From Streptomyces sp. NBC_00239 (GTDB lineage: Bacteria; Actinomycetota; Actinomycetes; Streptomycetales; Streptomycetaceae), in NCBI RefSeq assembly GCF_036194065.1, contig NZ_CP108095.1, positions 1,674,001 to 1,738,000 on the forward strand: 64,000 bases of DNA, in the 5' to 3' direction. Position 1 is the first letter of the stretch, and every line of letters begins with the position of its first letter. Positions 26,055-35,563 of the stretch are shown one piece after another. Under the pieces are notes generated by a model, which saw only the letters and a list, made by a program, of their open reading frames with translations, was not told where the DNA came from and did no database searches. The position numbers were made by a program, and so were the translations under genes.

Positions 26055-27032
26055 TCAAGTCGCCGCGCCGGCACCCGCGCTGGGCTGGACCGTCCCCACG
26101 GTGACACCGTCACCCAACGCGGCCCGCAGCCACTCATGCGCGTCACCCATGTTCGGCTCGGCCGCCCCGGCGGATCCGCCCGACACCTCCCCCACAAGCC
26201 GCCAGTAACGGTCGAGAAAGGGATCCGCGGCCCCCGCGAGCACCACGCCGAGCTCCCGGCGGAACGCCCCCGTGTCCCGCACCCCACGCGCCCCCGCATA
26301 CGCACCCACGAACGCGTCGAGCGCCTCACCCCCCTGCGGCACCCGCCGCGCCCGCACCGCGTCGGCGGCCAGCGCGTACGCCTCGCCGAGCCCGCTGTAG
26401 AGCACGTCCGGCCGCCCGGCCCCGTCGCTCCGGCGGGCGGTGGGCCGGCAGGCATCCACGTGCGGGAGGACCTCGGCGACGAGGGCGTGCAGCCGGGCAA
26501 AGGCCAGCACCTGGGCGGGAGTCGGGTCCGCCGGCGGCTGCGGGACGGCCGCCTCGACGATGGCGGAGCGCAACCCGGCCGACAGCCGCGGCGGCAGCAG
26601 CCCCCGCCAGAACGCGGCCATCGGGGCCGTGCTGGGCGGCGCGGACACGGCGCCGATCAGCCGCAGCCGGTCGGCCCGTTCCGCTGCGGGGCAGTCCTGG
26701 ACGAGCTGGAGGGCGGCCTCGCGCCAGCGCAAGGCGGCCATCTGGGAGCCGAGTTCGCGCAGCCGGTCCGCGATGACGTCCTCCAGCACGCCGTCGCGCA
26801 GGTCCTCGCGTTCCAGTACCCGGCCCACGTCGGGGACCGGCAGGTCCAGGGCGCGCAGCGAGCGGATCAGGCGGAGCCGGTCGAGGGCCTCCGGGCCGTA
26901 ACGGCGGTGGCCGCCGCCGCTGCGGCCGGCTTCGGGCAGCAGGCCGCCGTCCGAGTAGAAGCGCACCGTCTTGACGGTAACGCCCGCGCGCTCGGCGAGC
27001 TCGCCGATGCTCCAGGTGTCGTCGGGTGACAC
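26055..27032 (-). CDS. MerR family transcriptional regulator
   Basis: This 325-residue protein starts at GTG, after a GAGGGAGG on the coding strand. The N-terminal MerR DNA-binding domain is plain: WSIGELAERAGVTVKTVRFYSDGGLLPEAGRS...HRRYGPEALDRL (residues about 7-55), then the dimerisation helix to about 110. The long C-terminal part (about 120-320) is an unassigned helical sensor domain much larger than in simple metal-sensing MerR proteins. It is divergent from an alpha/beta hydrolase gene across a promoter with 19-base spacing, so it most likely controls that gene and itself. Confidence 0.9.
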   Translation of the reverse strand: MSPDDTWSIGELAERAGVTVKTVRFYSDGGLLPEAGRSGGGHRRYGPEALDRLRLIRSLRALDLPVPDVGRVLEREDLRDGVLEDVIADRLRELGSQMAALRWREAALQLVQDCPAAERADRLRLIGAVSAPPSTAPMAAFWRGLLPPRLSAGLRSAIVEAAVPQPPADPTPAQVLAFARLHALVAEVLPHVDACRPTARRSDGAGRPDVLYSGLGEAYALAADAVRARRVPQGGEALDAFVGAYAGARGVRDTGAFRRELGVVLAGAADPFLDRYWRLVGEVSGGSAGAAEPNMGDAHEWLRAALGDGVTVGTVQPSAGAGAAT

Positions 27033-27035
27033 GGT

Positions 27036-27066
27036 TTGAACCTCCCTCAGGGGGAGTTCCTACCGT
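27036..27066 (+). promoter_or_regulatory. MerR-type operator/promoter of the hydrolase gene
   Basis: TTGAAC (27036) and TACCGT (27061) are separated by exactly 19 bases, the long spacer typical of MerR-activated promoters. The spacer holds the imperfect inverted repeat GAACCTCCC...GGGGGAGTTC. It abuts the divergent merR start codon, so binding would affect both genes. Confidence 0.65.
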
Positions 27067-27133
27067 ACCGGCGGACGCGGACGGCGAAACGGGCCGGCCG
27101 GGCGTCCGTACCGAGGGATGCGAGGAGGCAGTC

Positions 27134-27928
27134 ATGACGACGTTCGTGCTGGTGTCGGGCGGGTTCACGGGGGGCTGGGCGTGGCGGGAGGTGGCGGCGC
27201 GGCTGCGGCGGGACGGGGCCGAGGTGTACCCGGTGACGCTGACCGGCATGGGCGACCGCCGTCACCTGGCGGGCCCGGACACGGATCTGGACACGCACGT
27301 CGATGACGTGGTCCAGGTGATCGACCACATCGACCACGCCGACGGCCGGGAGGTGGTGCTCGTCGGGCACTGCTACGGGATCTTCCCGGTGCTGGGCGCC
27401 GCCGACCGGCGGCCGGAGCGGATCTCCCGGGTGGTGTACGTGGACGCGCCGATGCCGCGGGACGGCGACTCGGTCCTGAGCACCCTGCCGGACCCGGCGG
27501 TGTCGGCGATGGTGCGGGAGCGGGCGGCGCAGAGCCCGGACGGGCGGTCGGTGCCGGCGCCCGCGGCGGGCGAGCGGGAGATCTGGGGGAACGTGACCGG
27601 TGTCCCGGAGGAGGGCCTGGCCCGGATGGTGCGGCTGGCGGCGCCGCAGCCACTGGGTACGTACGCCTCGCCGCTGCGGCTGACGGGGGCGGCGGCCGCG
27701 CTGCCGTCGACCGGGGTGTTCTGCACGGCCGCCGGGTTCGGCATCGGGATGGCGCAGGCGGCGCTGGATTCGGGTGATCCCCGGTTCCGGGTGCTGGCCG
27801 ATCCCGCGGTGAGCTTCTTCGAACTCGGCACCGGGCACTGGCCGATGTTCTCCGCGCCGGAGGAACTGGCGGACGTGCTGGTGCGTGCGGCGGCGGGCGA
27901 GGGCGTACGCCTCACGCCGACCGCCTGA
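27134..27928 (+). CDS. Alpha/beta hydrolase with Cys in the nucleophile elbow
   Basis: This 264-residue protein starts at ATG, seven bases after GAGGAGG. It is a compact alpha/beta hydrolase like those of the EstC/esterase group: the oxyanion-side VLVSGGFTGGWAW (residues 4-16), the nucleophile elbow VGHCYGIF near residue 80, an Asp in VYVDAPMPRDGD near 105, and the catalytic His in LGTGHWPMF near 240. The elbow has Cys where Ser is usual, which occurs in dienelactone hydrolases and some inactive relatives. A MerR-type promoter controls it. Confidence 0.88.
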   Translation: MTTFVLVSGGFTGGWAWREVAARLRRDGAEVYPVTLTGMGDRRHLAGPDTDLDTHVDDVVQVIDHIDHADGREVVLVGHCYGIFPVLGAADRRPERISRVVYVDAPMPRDGDSVLSTLPDPAVSAMVRERAAQSPDGRSVPAPAAGEREIWGNVTGVPEEGLARMVRLAAPQPLGTYASPLRLTGAAAALPSTGVFCTAAGFGIGMAQAALDSGDPRFRVLADPAVSFFELGTGHWPMFSAPEELADVLVRAAAGEGVRLTPTA

Positions 27929-28019
27929 CCGGCTACGGGCGCGCCTCGGCTCCGCCGGCCGACCCGTGCCACCCGTTACCTCGCCGGGGCACCTTCAGCC
28001 TCGCCGACACCCTGGAGCG

Positions 28020-28480
28020 TCTTCAGCCTCCCCGGCTGCCCGAGGGGCAACTCCCAGCCTCGCCGGCGTTTGAGGGGCAACCTCCAGCCTCCCCGGCTGC
28101 CCGAGGGACAACTTCCAGCCTCGCCGGCGTTTGAGGCGCAACCTCCAGCCTCCCCGGCTGCCCGAGGGACAACCTCCAGCCTCGCCGGCGTTTGAGGCGC
28201 GGGTCCGGGCGGAGCCCGGTGCCCGGCGGAGCCGGGTTGTCCTTGGGGCTCCGCCCCAAACCCCGCGCCTCAAACGCCGGCGAGGCTGGATGTTGCGCCC
28301 CGGCACCGGCAAGCCTGGGGTGTTGCGCCCCCGGCACCGGCAAGGCTGGGGTGTTGCGCCGCAGGGCACCGGCAAAACTGGAGTGTTGCGCCCCAGGGCA
28401 TTGGCGAGGCCGGGGTGGGCCCCGCTCAGGCCCGCCTCAAACGCCGGCGAGGCTGGAGGTTGCACCCCGGCACCGGCAAG
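28020..28480. repeat. Composite palindromic/tandem repeat array
   Basis: Three copies of a 61-bp unit begin at 28024, 28085 and 28146. Each joins CAGCCTCCCCGGCTGCCCGA to CCAGCCTCGCCGGCGTTTGA. They lead into a 28-base perfect inverted repeat (28176-28203 with 28262-28289). After it come about four copies of a 30-odd-base unit containing CACCGGCAAGGCTGGGGTGT. The array fills the gap between the convergent hydrolase and LuxR-type regulator genes and contains no credible gene. The large hairpin probably terminates both. Confidence 0.8.
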
Positions 28481-28493
28481 GCTGTCGGCGGGG

Positions 28494-31232
28494 TCAGCGG
28501 CGTAGGGCTGTGGCGAGTTGGGCTCGGGAGCGGACGTCGAGTTTCTGGTAGATGCGGGTCAGCCGCGCTTCGACCGTCTTGACGCTGAGGAACAGCTTGT
28601 CCGCGGCCTCCTGATTGCTGGCGCCCTGGCTGACGAGCAGGGCGAGCCGCGTCTCGGCCTCGGTGAGGGTCGCGGCCCCCGGATGGCCGGGCCCGGCCGG
28701 AGCCTCCCGGGCGAGTTCGGCCCACGGCTTCGCGCCCGCCTGGGCGAAGACGTCGGCCGCGGCCAACAACGCCGCACGGGCCGGCGCGCGCCGCCGCCGG
28801 CGCCGTTCCACCCGGGCCAGCGCGAGCAGCGTACGGCCGCGTTCCAGCGGCAGGTCGAGGCGCCCGAACCGGTCGGCGGTGGCCTCCAGCAGGGCGACCG
28901 CGGCGGCCGGTTCCCCGCAGGCGGACAGCCACAGCCCGCGGGCCCGGTCGAGGGCGGCGAGCACCGAGGTCCGGCCGAGGTCGGCGGCGACCGCGCGGAC
29001 CTCGTCGAGGAGTCCGGCGGCCACTTCCGGTTCGTCGGCGGCGACCAGCGCCTCGGCCAGTTCGCCGTGCCAGCGCAGGATGGAGGGGTCGACCACCTGT
29101 TGGGCGGCTTCCAGCTCGGCGACGCGGCGCAGGGTGGCGACCGCCTTGGCGGTCTCCCCCATCGCCAGCTCGACCAGGCCCAGGGCGTACAGGCTGCGCG
29201 AGAGGAACACCTGGTCGCGTTCCTCTTCGGAGGCCTGGATGCCCCGGCGGGCGTACGCGGCGGCGCGGGCGAAGCTGCCGCCGGTGGCCTCGGCCATGGC
29301 CGCGACGTACCAGGCCGGTCCGGGTGACAGGCCCGCGGCGATGGTCAGTTCGAGGGCGCGCCGGGCGTGTCCGGCGCCGGCGGCGCACCGGCCGCGGCGC
29401 AGTTCCACTTCGGTGAAGCTGCGCAGCACCTCGAAGACGTCCTCGGCGGAGCCGGAGCGTTCGACCGCGGGCAGCAGGACGAGGAGCTGGGCGCGGGCGT
29501 CGGCGAGCCGGTCGTCGAACAGGGCGTGCCGTACGGCGAGGAACTGCGGGGCGTTGCGCATGACGAGGGGCACGTCGGGCGCGGGCAGGGCGAGGGCCTC
29601 GGCGAGGATGTCCTCGGCTGCCGGGTCCCCGAGGATCCGGCCCATCCGGGCCCGTACGGTCAGGGCCATCGCCTGGGCGCCGGGGTCGCCGCCGGCGGCG
29701 GCCAGCCGGCCCGCGTGCGCGGCGGCGGCGCAGGAGCCGACCGGGTCGCCGTCGCTGAGGTTGAGCTTCCAGGCCAGGCGCAGCTGGACGGCGGCGAGCA
29801 GCGCCGGGTCGTCTGCGGCGTCGTCCATGGCGTGGGCGAAGGTCTCGTCGAGGTCGGCGAGGGCCTGTCCGGCGGCGTCGATGACGGCGAGGCGGGCGCG
29901 TACCCGGTCGGTGGGCGTGGAGTCGCGGGCCAGGACGGCGAGGGTGGCGCGGCGGGCGAGGTCGGCGCGGCCTGCGCAGCCGGCGTCCTCGGCGGCGCCG
30001 ACGAGCCGGGCGAGGGCGGCGGCGGGGCGGGCGAGGGGGGTGCGTTCGGCGGCGAGCAGGCCGAGTTCCGCGGCGAGGGCGCGGTTGCCGCGGCGCCGGC
30101 AGTCGGCGGCGGCCCGGGCGACCTCTTCGGCGAGGGGTTCGTCGGGGGTGTCCACGGCGAGGGCGCGGTGGCGGACCGCTTCGACGGGGTCGTCGACGGC
30201 TCCGGCGAGCGCGGCGTGTCCGGCGGCGCGGTCGGGCCAGCCGGCGTCGGCGGCCAGGGCGGTGGGCAGGGCGCCGGCGGTGAATTGCACCGCGCCGTCC
30301 TCGCCGACGGTGACGAGTCCGGCCCGTTCGGCCTCGGCGAGTTCGGTTTCGGCGTCGGGGCGGCCGGCCCGGCGGAGCAGGGCGGTGGTGGGGCGGGCGG
30401 CGAGCGCGGCGAGCAGCAGCGTGGGGTGGGTGCGGGCGGGTGCCTCGGCGAGCAGTCGACGGGCGACCTCGCGGGCCTGTCCGGAGATGGGCAGGGTGTC
30501 GGCGTGGTGGACGCCTTCGCGGGCTTCGGCGAGCGAGCGGCCCAGGGCCAGGGCCAGGCGGGGGTTGCCGCCGCTGGCCTGGTGGATCCGGCCGGCGAGG
30601 CGGGCGGGCAGCCCGTGCCGTACGAGGAGTTCGGCGAGGTCGTCGGCGCCGAGCGGGGGCACCCGCAGGCCGGGGGTGCCGGGGCCGCAGAGGGATTCGG
30701 CGACGGGGGCGCCGCCCTGGACGCATTCGGCGACGAGTACCCGGACCCGCGGCGGGGTCAGGCGCAGGGCGAAGCGCAGCAGGTCGGTGGTCTCGGCGTC
30801 GAGCCATTGGGCGTTGTCGACGACGAGCAGGACGGGGTCGGCGGCGGCGAGGGTCCGCAGGACCGCGACGACGGCGAGGCGCAGGGCGACGTGGTCGCGG
30901 CCGGCGCGCGGCGCGTCGGTTTCGCGGCGCAGCCAGGCGATGGCGGTGCGCTGGGGTCCGGCCAGGCGTTCCAGCGCGTCCCCGGGTACGGAGGCGAGCA
31001 GGGCGGCGGCGGACGCCTCGGGTATCCAGCGGTCGGCGGCCTCCGGGGCGAGCCGCAGGACGCACTCGCCGCGGGCCGCGGCGGCGTCGGCCAGCTCCGC
31101 GGCCACGGTGGTCTTGCCGGCCCCCGCGGGGCCGGTGAGGATCGCGCGGCCGTGCGTGGTCAGCGCACGGCCGACGGCCTCGATGAGCTCGGCTCGCCCG
31201 ACGCTCGTGTCAGCGTTCCCCGTCGCCGCCAC
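28494..31232 (-). CDS. Large ATP-binding LuxR family (LAL-type) regulator
   Basis: This 912-residue protein starts at GTG (VAATGNADTSVGRAEL). Near the N-terminus lie the STAND/AAA-type NTPase motifs GPAGAGKTT (Walker A, about residues 32-40) and VLLVVDNAQWLD (Walker B, about 130). A long helical repeat region (TPR-like, about 350-840) follows. The C-terminus (about 850-912) is a LuxR helix-turn-helix, LTEAETRLALLVSQGASN...KTVEARLTRIYQKL. LAL regulators usually activate secondary-metabolite or catabolic genes. Its target is unknown; the nearest divergent candidate is the upstream protease region. Confidence 0.92.
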   Translation of the reverse strand: MAATGNADTSVGRAELIEAVGRALTTHGRAILTGPAGAGKTTVAAELADAAAARGECVLRLAPEAADRWIPEASAAALLASVPGDALERLAGPQRTAIAWLRRETDAPRAGRDHVALRLAVVAVLRTLAAADPVLLVVDNAQWLDAETTDLLRFALRLTPPRVRVLVAECVQGGAPVAESLCGPGTPGLRVPPLGADDLAELLVRHGLPARLAGRIHQASGGNPRLALALGRSLAEAREGVHHADTLPISGQAREVARRLLAEAPARTHPTLLLAALAARPTTALLRRAGRPDAETELAEAERAGLVTVGEDGAVQFTAGALPTALAADAGWPDRAAGHAALAGAVDDPVEAVRHRALAVDTPDEPLAEEVARAAADCRRRGNRALAAELGLLAAERTPLARPAAALARLVGAAEDAGCAGRADLARRATLAVLARDSTPTDRVRARLAVIDAAGQALADLDETFAHAMDDAADDPALLAAVQLRLAWKLNLSDGDPVGSCAAAAHAGRLAAAGGDPGAQAMALTVRARMGRILGDPAAEDILAEALALPAPDVPLVMRNAPQFLAVRHALFDDRLADARAQLLVLLPAVERSGSAEDVFEVLRSFTEVELRRGRCAAGAGHARRALELTIAAGLSPGPAWYVAAMAEATGGSFARAAAYARRGIQASEEERDQVFLSRSLYALGLVELAMGETAKAVATLRRVAELEAAQQVVDPSILRWHGELAEALVAADEPEVAAGLLDEVRAVAADLGRTSVLAALDRARGLWLSACGEPAAAVALLEATADRFGRLDLPLERGRTLLALARVERRRRRRAPARAALLAAADVFAQAGAKPWAELAREAPAGPGHPGAATLTEAETRLALLVSQGASNQEAADKLFLSVKTVEARLTRIYQKLDVRSRAQLATALRR

Positions 31233-31347
31233 GCACGGCCACCCGCCTCTCGCAGTCCTGTGCCTGTCCTGTGAGCGCTGAGGATACGAGGTCGGCCGCG
31301 TGGCGGGCCCGGATTGTGACGCAGAAATCAGCCGGCGGGCCGGAAAC

Positions 31348-31390
31348 ACCGCGGGACCTGCCGGTATGGGATGTACCGGCAGGTCCCGCG
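31348..31390 (-). terminator. Strong hairpin downstream of the subtilase gene
   Basis: An 18-base-pair perfect stem (CCGCGGGACCTGCCGGTA and complement) with a seven-base loop lies about 60 bases after the protease stop and before the regulator gene on the same strand. It insulates the two transcripts. Confidence 0.8.
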
Positions 31391-31451
31391 GGCTGTGTTG
31401 GTCCGTACTAACCGCGGGTCAGGCGGTCGGTGCGGGAGGGGTCCGGGCGGC

Positions 31452-33263
<1,812 letters not shown>

Positions 33264-33755
33264 GTTGTTCCCTTTCGCGGCCGTTCCGCCAATGACGGGC
33301 CGGTCCGGCCGGTTTGGTGCGGTGTGGGAGGTGTACGGCGCCGCGGGGACCGGGGCTGGCTCGCTCCAGCCGCCCCGGCCACCGCTGCGCGCCGCGCTGC
33401 CCCTGCCGCTTCTGCGGGGCGGGGGCAACGGCAGTACCGGGATCCGTCCGGCCCGGTCGGCTCATCCCGCCATGTGGGGTTGGCGGGTGGGCCGTTCGGC
33501 CGGAATCGTTCGCCGGTGGGCAGACAGTAGGCAACCGGCGGATGAACTCGATACAGGGGAAACCCTTGTCCGGCCCCTGTTACAGCCCTGGTCCCCTTGC
33601 CGCCCTTGCCGCCGCGACGCACCAACTTGCCTGGTCAACGCACATATTGAAGATCAACGAGCCCGGCCGGGGACGCGGGACGGCGGGGCCGCGTCCCGCG
33701 CGACCCCGCCGTCCCGTGATGTCCTGTTCCGCACCTTCCTGCCGTACGCCCCCCG
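33264..33755. other. Gene-free region upstream of the subtilase
   Basis: About 490 bases with no coding frame I trust; the open frames here are Arg/Pro/Gly-rich shadows. It must contain the protease promoter. On the minus strand a TTGACC lies near 33640, with A/T-rich DNA around 33645-33660 (cacatattgaagatcaacga), but no well-spaced -10 stands out. Confidence 0.45.
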
Positions 33756-34037
33756 TCAGCCCTTCGGTGCGGTCAGCCTCTCGCCGAGCCAGGGGATGAC
33801 CTCGGGATACATGCGCTGCCAGGTGTCGAAATCGTGTCCGTCGGCGGGCAGGACGAGGGTCCGCACGCACACCCTGGCGCCGGCCGCGGCCCGGGCGAAG
33901 TCCTCCAGGCGACGGAGCGGGCCGAACCGGTCCCGGCGCGAGGTCACGAGGTCCCGGTCAGCTCCATCGTGCCGCTCCCGCCCTTCGAGGCGCGCGCCCG
34001 ATCCGGCGTGCGTCCGAATACAGCCCATGTGCACCAT
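33756..34037 (-). pseudogene. C-terminal remnant of an alpha/beta-hydrolase (esterase)
   Basis: The last 45 codons read like the end of a putative esterase: an Arg/Thr strand (CVRTLVLPADG) followed by the catalytic-histidine region GHDFDTWQRMYPEVIPWLGERL. The 48 residues before it do not resemble the rest of such an enzyme, and there is no nucleophile elbow or acid residue. I read it as a truncated gene whose 5' part is gone, beside the monooxygenase gene. It could alternatively be chance similarity over a short stretch. Confidence 0.45.
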
Positions 34038-34077
34038 TTCGCACCTCCCGGCCCGCGCGCCTCGCCACCCCCTCCCG

Positions 34078-35424
34078 TCAGGCGGGGAGCCGCGCCTCCC
34101 CCGCGTACCGGTTGGCGGGCCGGGGCAGGCCGTAGTGCTCGCGCAGGGTGCGGCCGGTGTACTCGGTGCGGAACAGGCCGCGGCTCTGGAGCTCGGGGAC
34201 GACCTGGTCGACGAAGTGCGTCAGCCCGGTGGGCAGGATCGGCGCCATGATGTTGAAGCCGTCCGCGGCGCCCCGGGTGAACCACTCCTGGAGCTGGTCG
34301 GCGATCTGCTCGGGGGTGCCGGCGACCACCCGGTGGCCGCGTCCGCCGCCGAGCCGGGCGATCAGCTGCCGCAGCGTGAGCCCGTCCCGGCGGGCCAGTT
34401 CGGCCACCAGGGTGAAGCGGCTCTTGTTGCCGTTGATGTCCCGCTCCTCGGGCAGCTCGGGCAGCGGCCCGTCGAGGGGCAGCCCGGTGAGGTCGGTGCC
34501 GAGCATCCCGGACAGTTGCGCCAGCCCGTACTCAGGGATCTGAAGATCCGTCAATTCCTGTTCCAGAGCCCTCGCTTCGGCTTCGGTGGAACCGATGATG
34601 GGGCAGATGCCCGGCAGGATCAGCAGGTCGGACCCGGAACGACCGTGCCGCGCCAGGCGCGACTTGAGGTCCTTGTAGAAGGTCTGGGCGTCGCCGAGGG
34701 TCTGCTGGGCGGTGAACACGGCCTCCGCGTACCGGGCGGCGAACTCCTTGCCGTCCTCGGAGGATCCGGCCTGCACGAGCAGCGGGTGGCCCTGGGGCGA
34801 ACGGGGCACGTTGAGCGCGCCCCGCACGCCGAAGTGGGCGCCGCGGTGGGCGGCGGGGTGCAGCCGGTCCGTGTCGGCGTAGACGCCCCGCTCCTTGTCG
34901 AGGACGATCGCGTCGTCCTCCCAGCTGTCCCAGAGCTTGGTCGCGACGTCGAGGAACTCGTCGGCCCGCTCGTAGCGCAGACGGTGTTCCAGGTGCTCCT
35001 CGCGGCCGAAGTTCCGGGCCTCGTCCACGGTGCCGGACGTCACGATGTTCCAGCCGGCCCGGCCACCGCTGATGTGGTCGAGCGAGGCGAACTTGCGGGC
35101 CAGGTGGAAGGGTTCGTTGAAGGTGGTGGAAGCGGTGGCGATCAGTCCGACCCGCTCGGTGACCGCGGCCAGCGCGGACAGCAGCGTCAACGGCTCGAAG
35201 CCGCCGAGGGCGTTGTAGCGGGCCTGCCCCCACAGGGCGAGCCCGTCGGCGAAGAAGATCGAGTCGAGCTTGCCCCGTTCGGCGGTACGGGCCAGCTCCT
35301 GGAAGTAGGCCAGGTCGGTGACGCGTTCGGGACTGCTGTCCGGGTGGCGCCAGGCCGCGTCGTGGTGGCCGGCGTTCATCAGGAAGGCGTTGAGGTGGAG
35401 TTGACGGGGCGCGGCAGACGTCAT
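34078..35424 (-). CDS. LLM-class flavin-dependent monooxygenase (NtaA/SnaA/DszA family)
   Basis: This 448-residue protein starts at ATG (MTSAAPRQLHLNAFLMN). The NtaA/DszA/SnaA subclass is recognised by LDSIFFADGLALWG near residue 55, SLDHISGGRAGWNIVTSGTV near 115, the RYERADEFLDV segment and LVQAGSSEDGKEFAARYAEAVF near 225. It uses reduced FMN and O2 to oxidise small organosulfur or amine substrates. It is longer than true SsuD alkanesulfonate monooxygenase. Downstream in the ssu-type operon, it would receive FMNH2 from the SsuE-like reductase encoded at 38,850. Confidence 0.9.
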   Translation of the reverse strand: MTSAAPRQLHLNAFLMNAGHHDAAWRHPDSSPERVTDLAYFQELARTAERGKLDSIFFADGLALWGQARYNALGGFEPLTLLSALAAVTERVGLIATASTTFNEPFHLARKFASLDHISGGRAGWNIVTSGTVDEARNFGREEHLEHRLRYERADEFLDVATKLWDSWEDDAIVLDKERGVYADTDRLHPAAHRGAHFGVRGALNVPRSPQGHPLLVQAGSSEDGKEFAARYAEAVFTAQQTLGDAQTFYKDLKSRLARHGRSGSDLLILPGICPIIGSTEAEARALEQELTDLQIPEYGLAQLSGMLGTDLTGLPLDGPLPELPEERDINGNKSRFTLVAELARRDGLTLRQLIARLGGGRGHRVVAGTPEQIADQLQEWFTRGAADGFNIMAPILPTGLTHFVDQVVPELQSRGLFRTEYTGRTLREHYGLPRPANRYAGEARLPA

Positions 35425-35444
35425 GTGGTCGAGTCCTTCGGAAG

Positions 35445-35500
35445 CGGGGGTACGGGTACGGGTACCGGCACGGGTTCGGGTACGGACGGATGGAGCGGGG
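35445..35500. repeat. Hexanucleotide GGTACG-type microsatellite
   Basis: Imperfect tandem GGGTAC/GGTACC/GGCACG units lie in the short gap between ssuC and the monooxygenase gene. A related ACCGGC hexamer run occurs inside ssuB (36,893-36,920), encoding alternating Gly-Ala. Confidence 0.55.
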
Positions 35501-35563
35501 GCGTGGAGGAGGGCCCGGGGGCCGGGGGGAACGGCGAGCCCTGGGCGGCCGAGCGGCCGGGGG

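Noticed and set aside
28020..28480. CRISPR array
   Set aside because: Repeats are abutting or composite with no unique equal-length spacers, and no cas genes are present; this is a palindromic intergenic repeat family.
28426..31065. A very long open frame (879 codons) on the minus strand, overlapping the LuxR-type regulator in another frame
   Set aside because: The translation is almost all Arg, Pro and Ala with no domain; it is the usual by-product of GC-rich third positions in the true gene.
29367..31274. A 635-codon plus-strand frame opposite the LuxR-type regulator, rich in Gly/Gln/Val
   Set aside because: It is the antisense shadow of the regulator, with no start signal and no recognisable motif.
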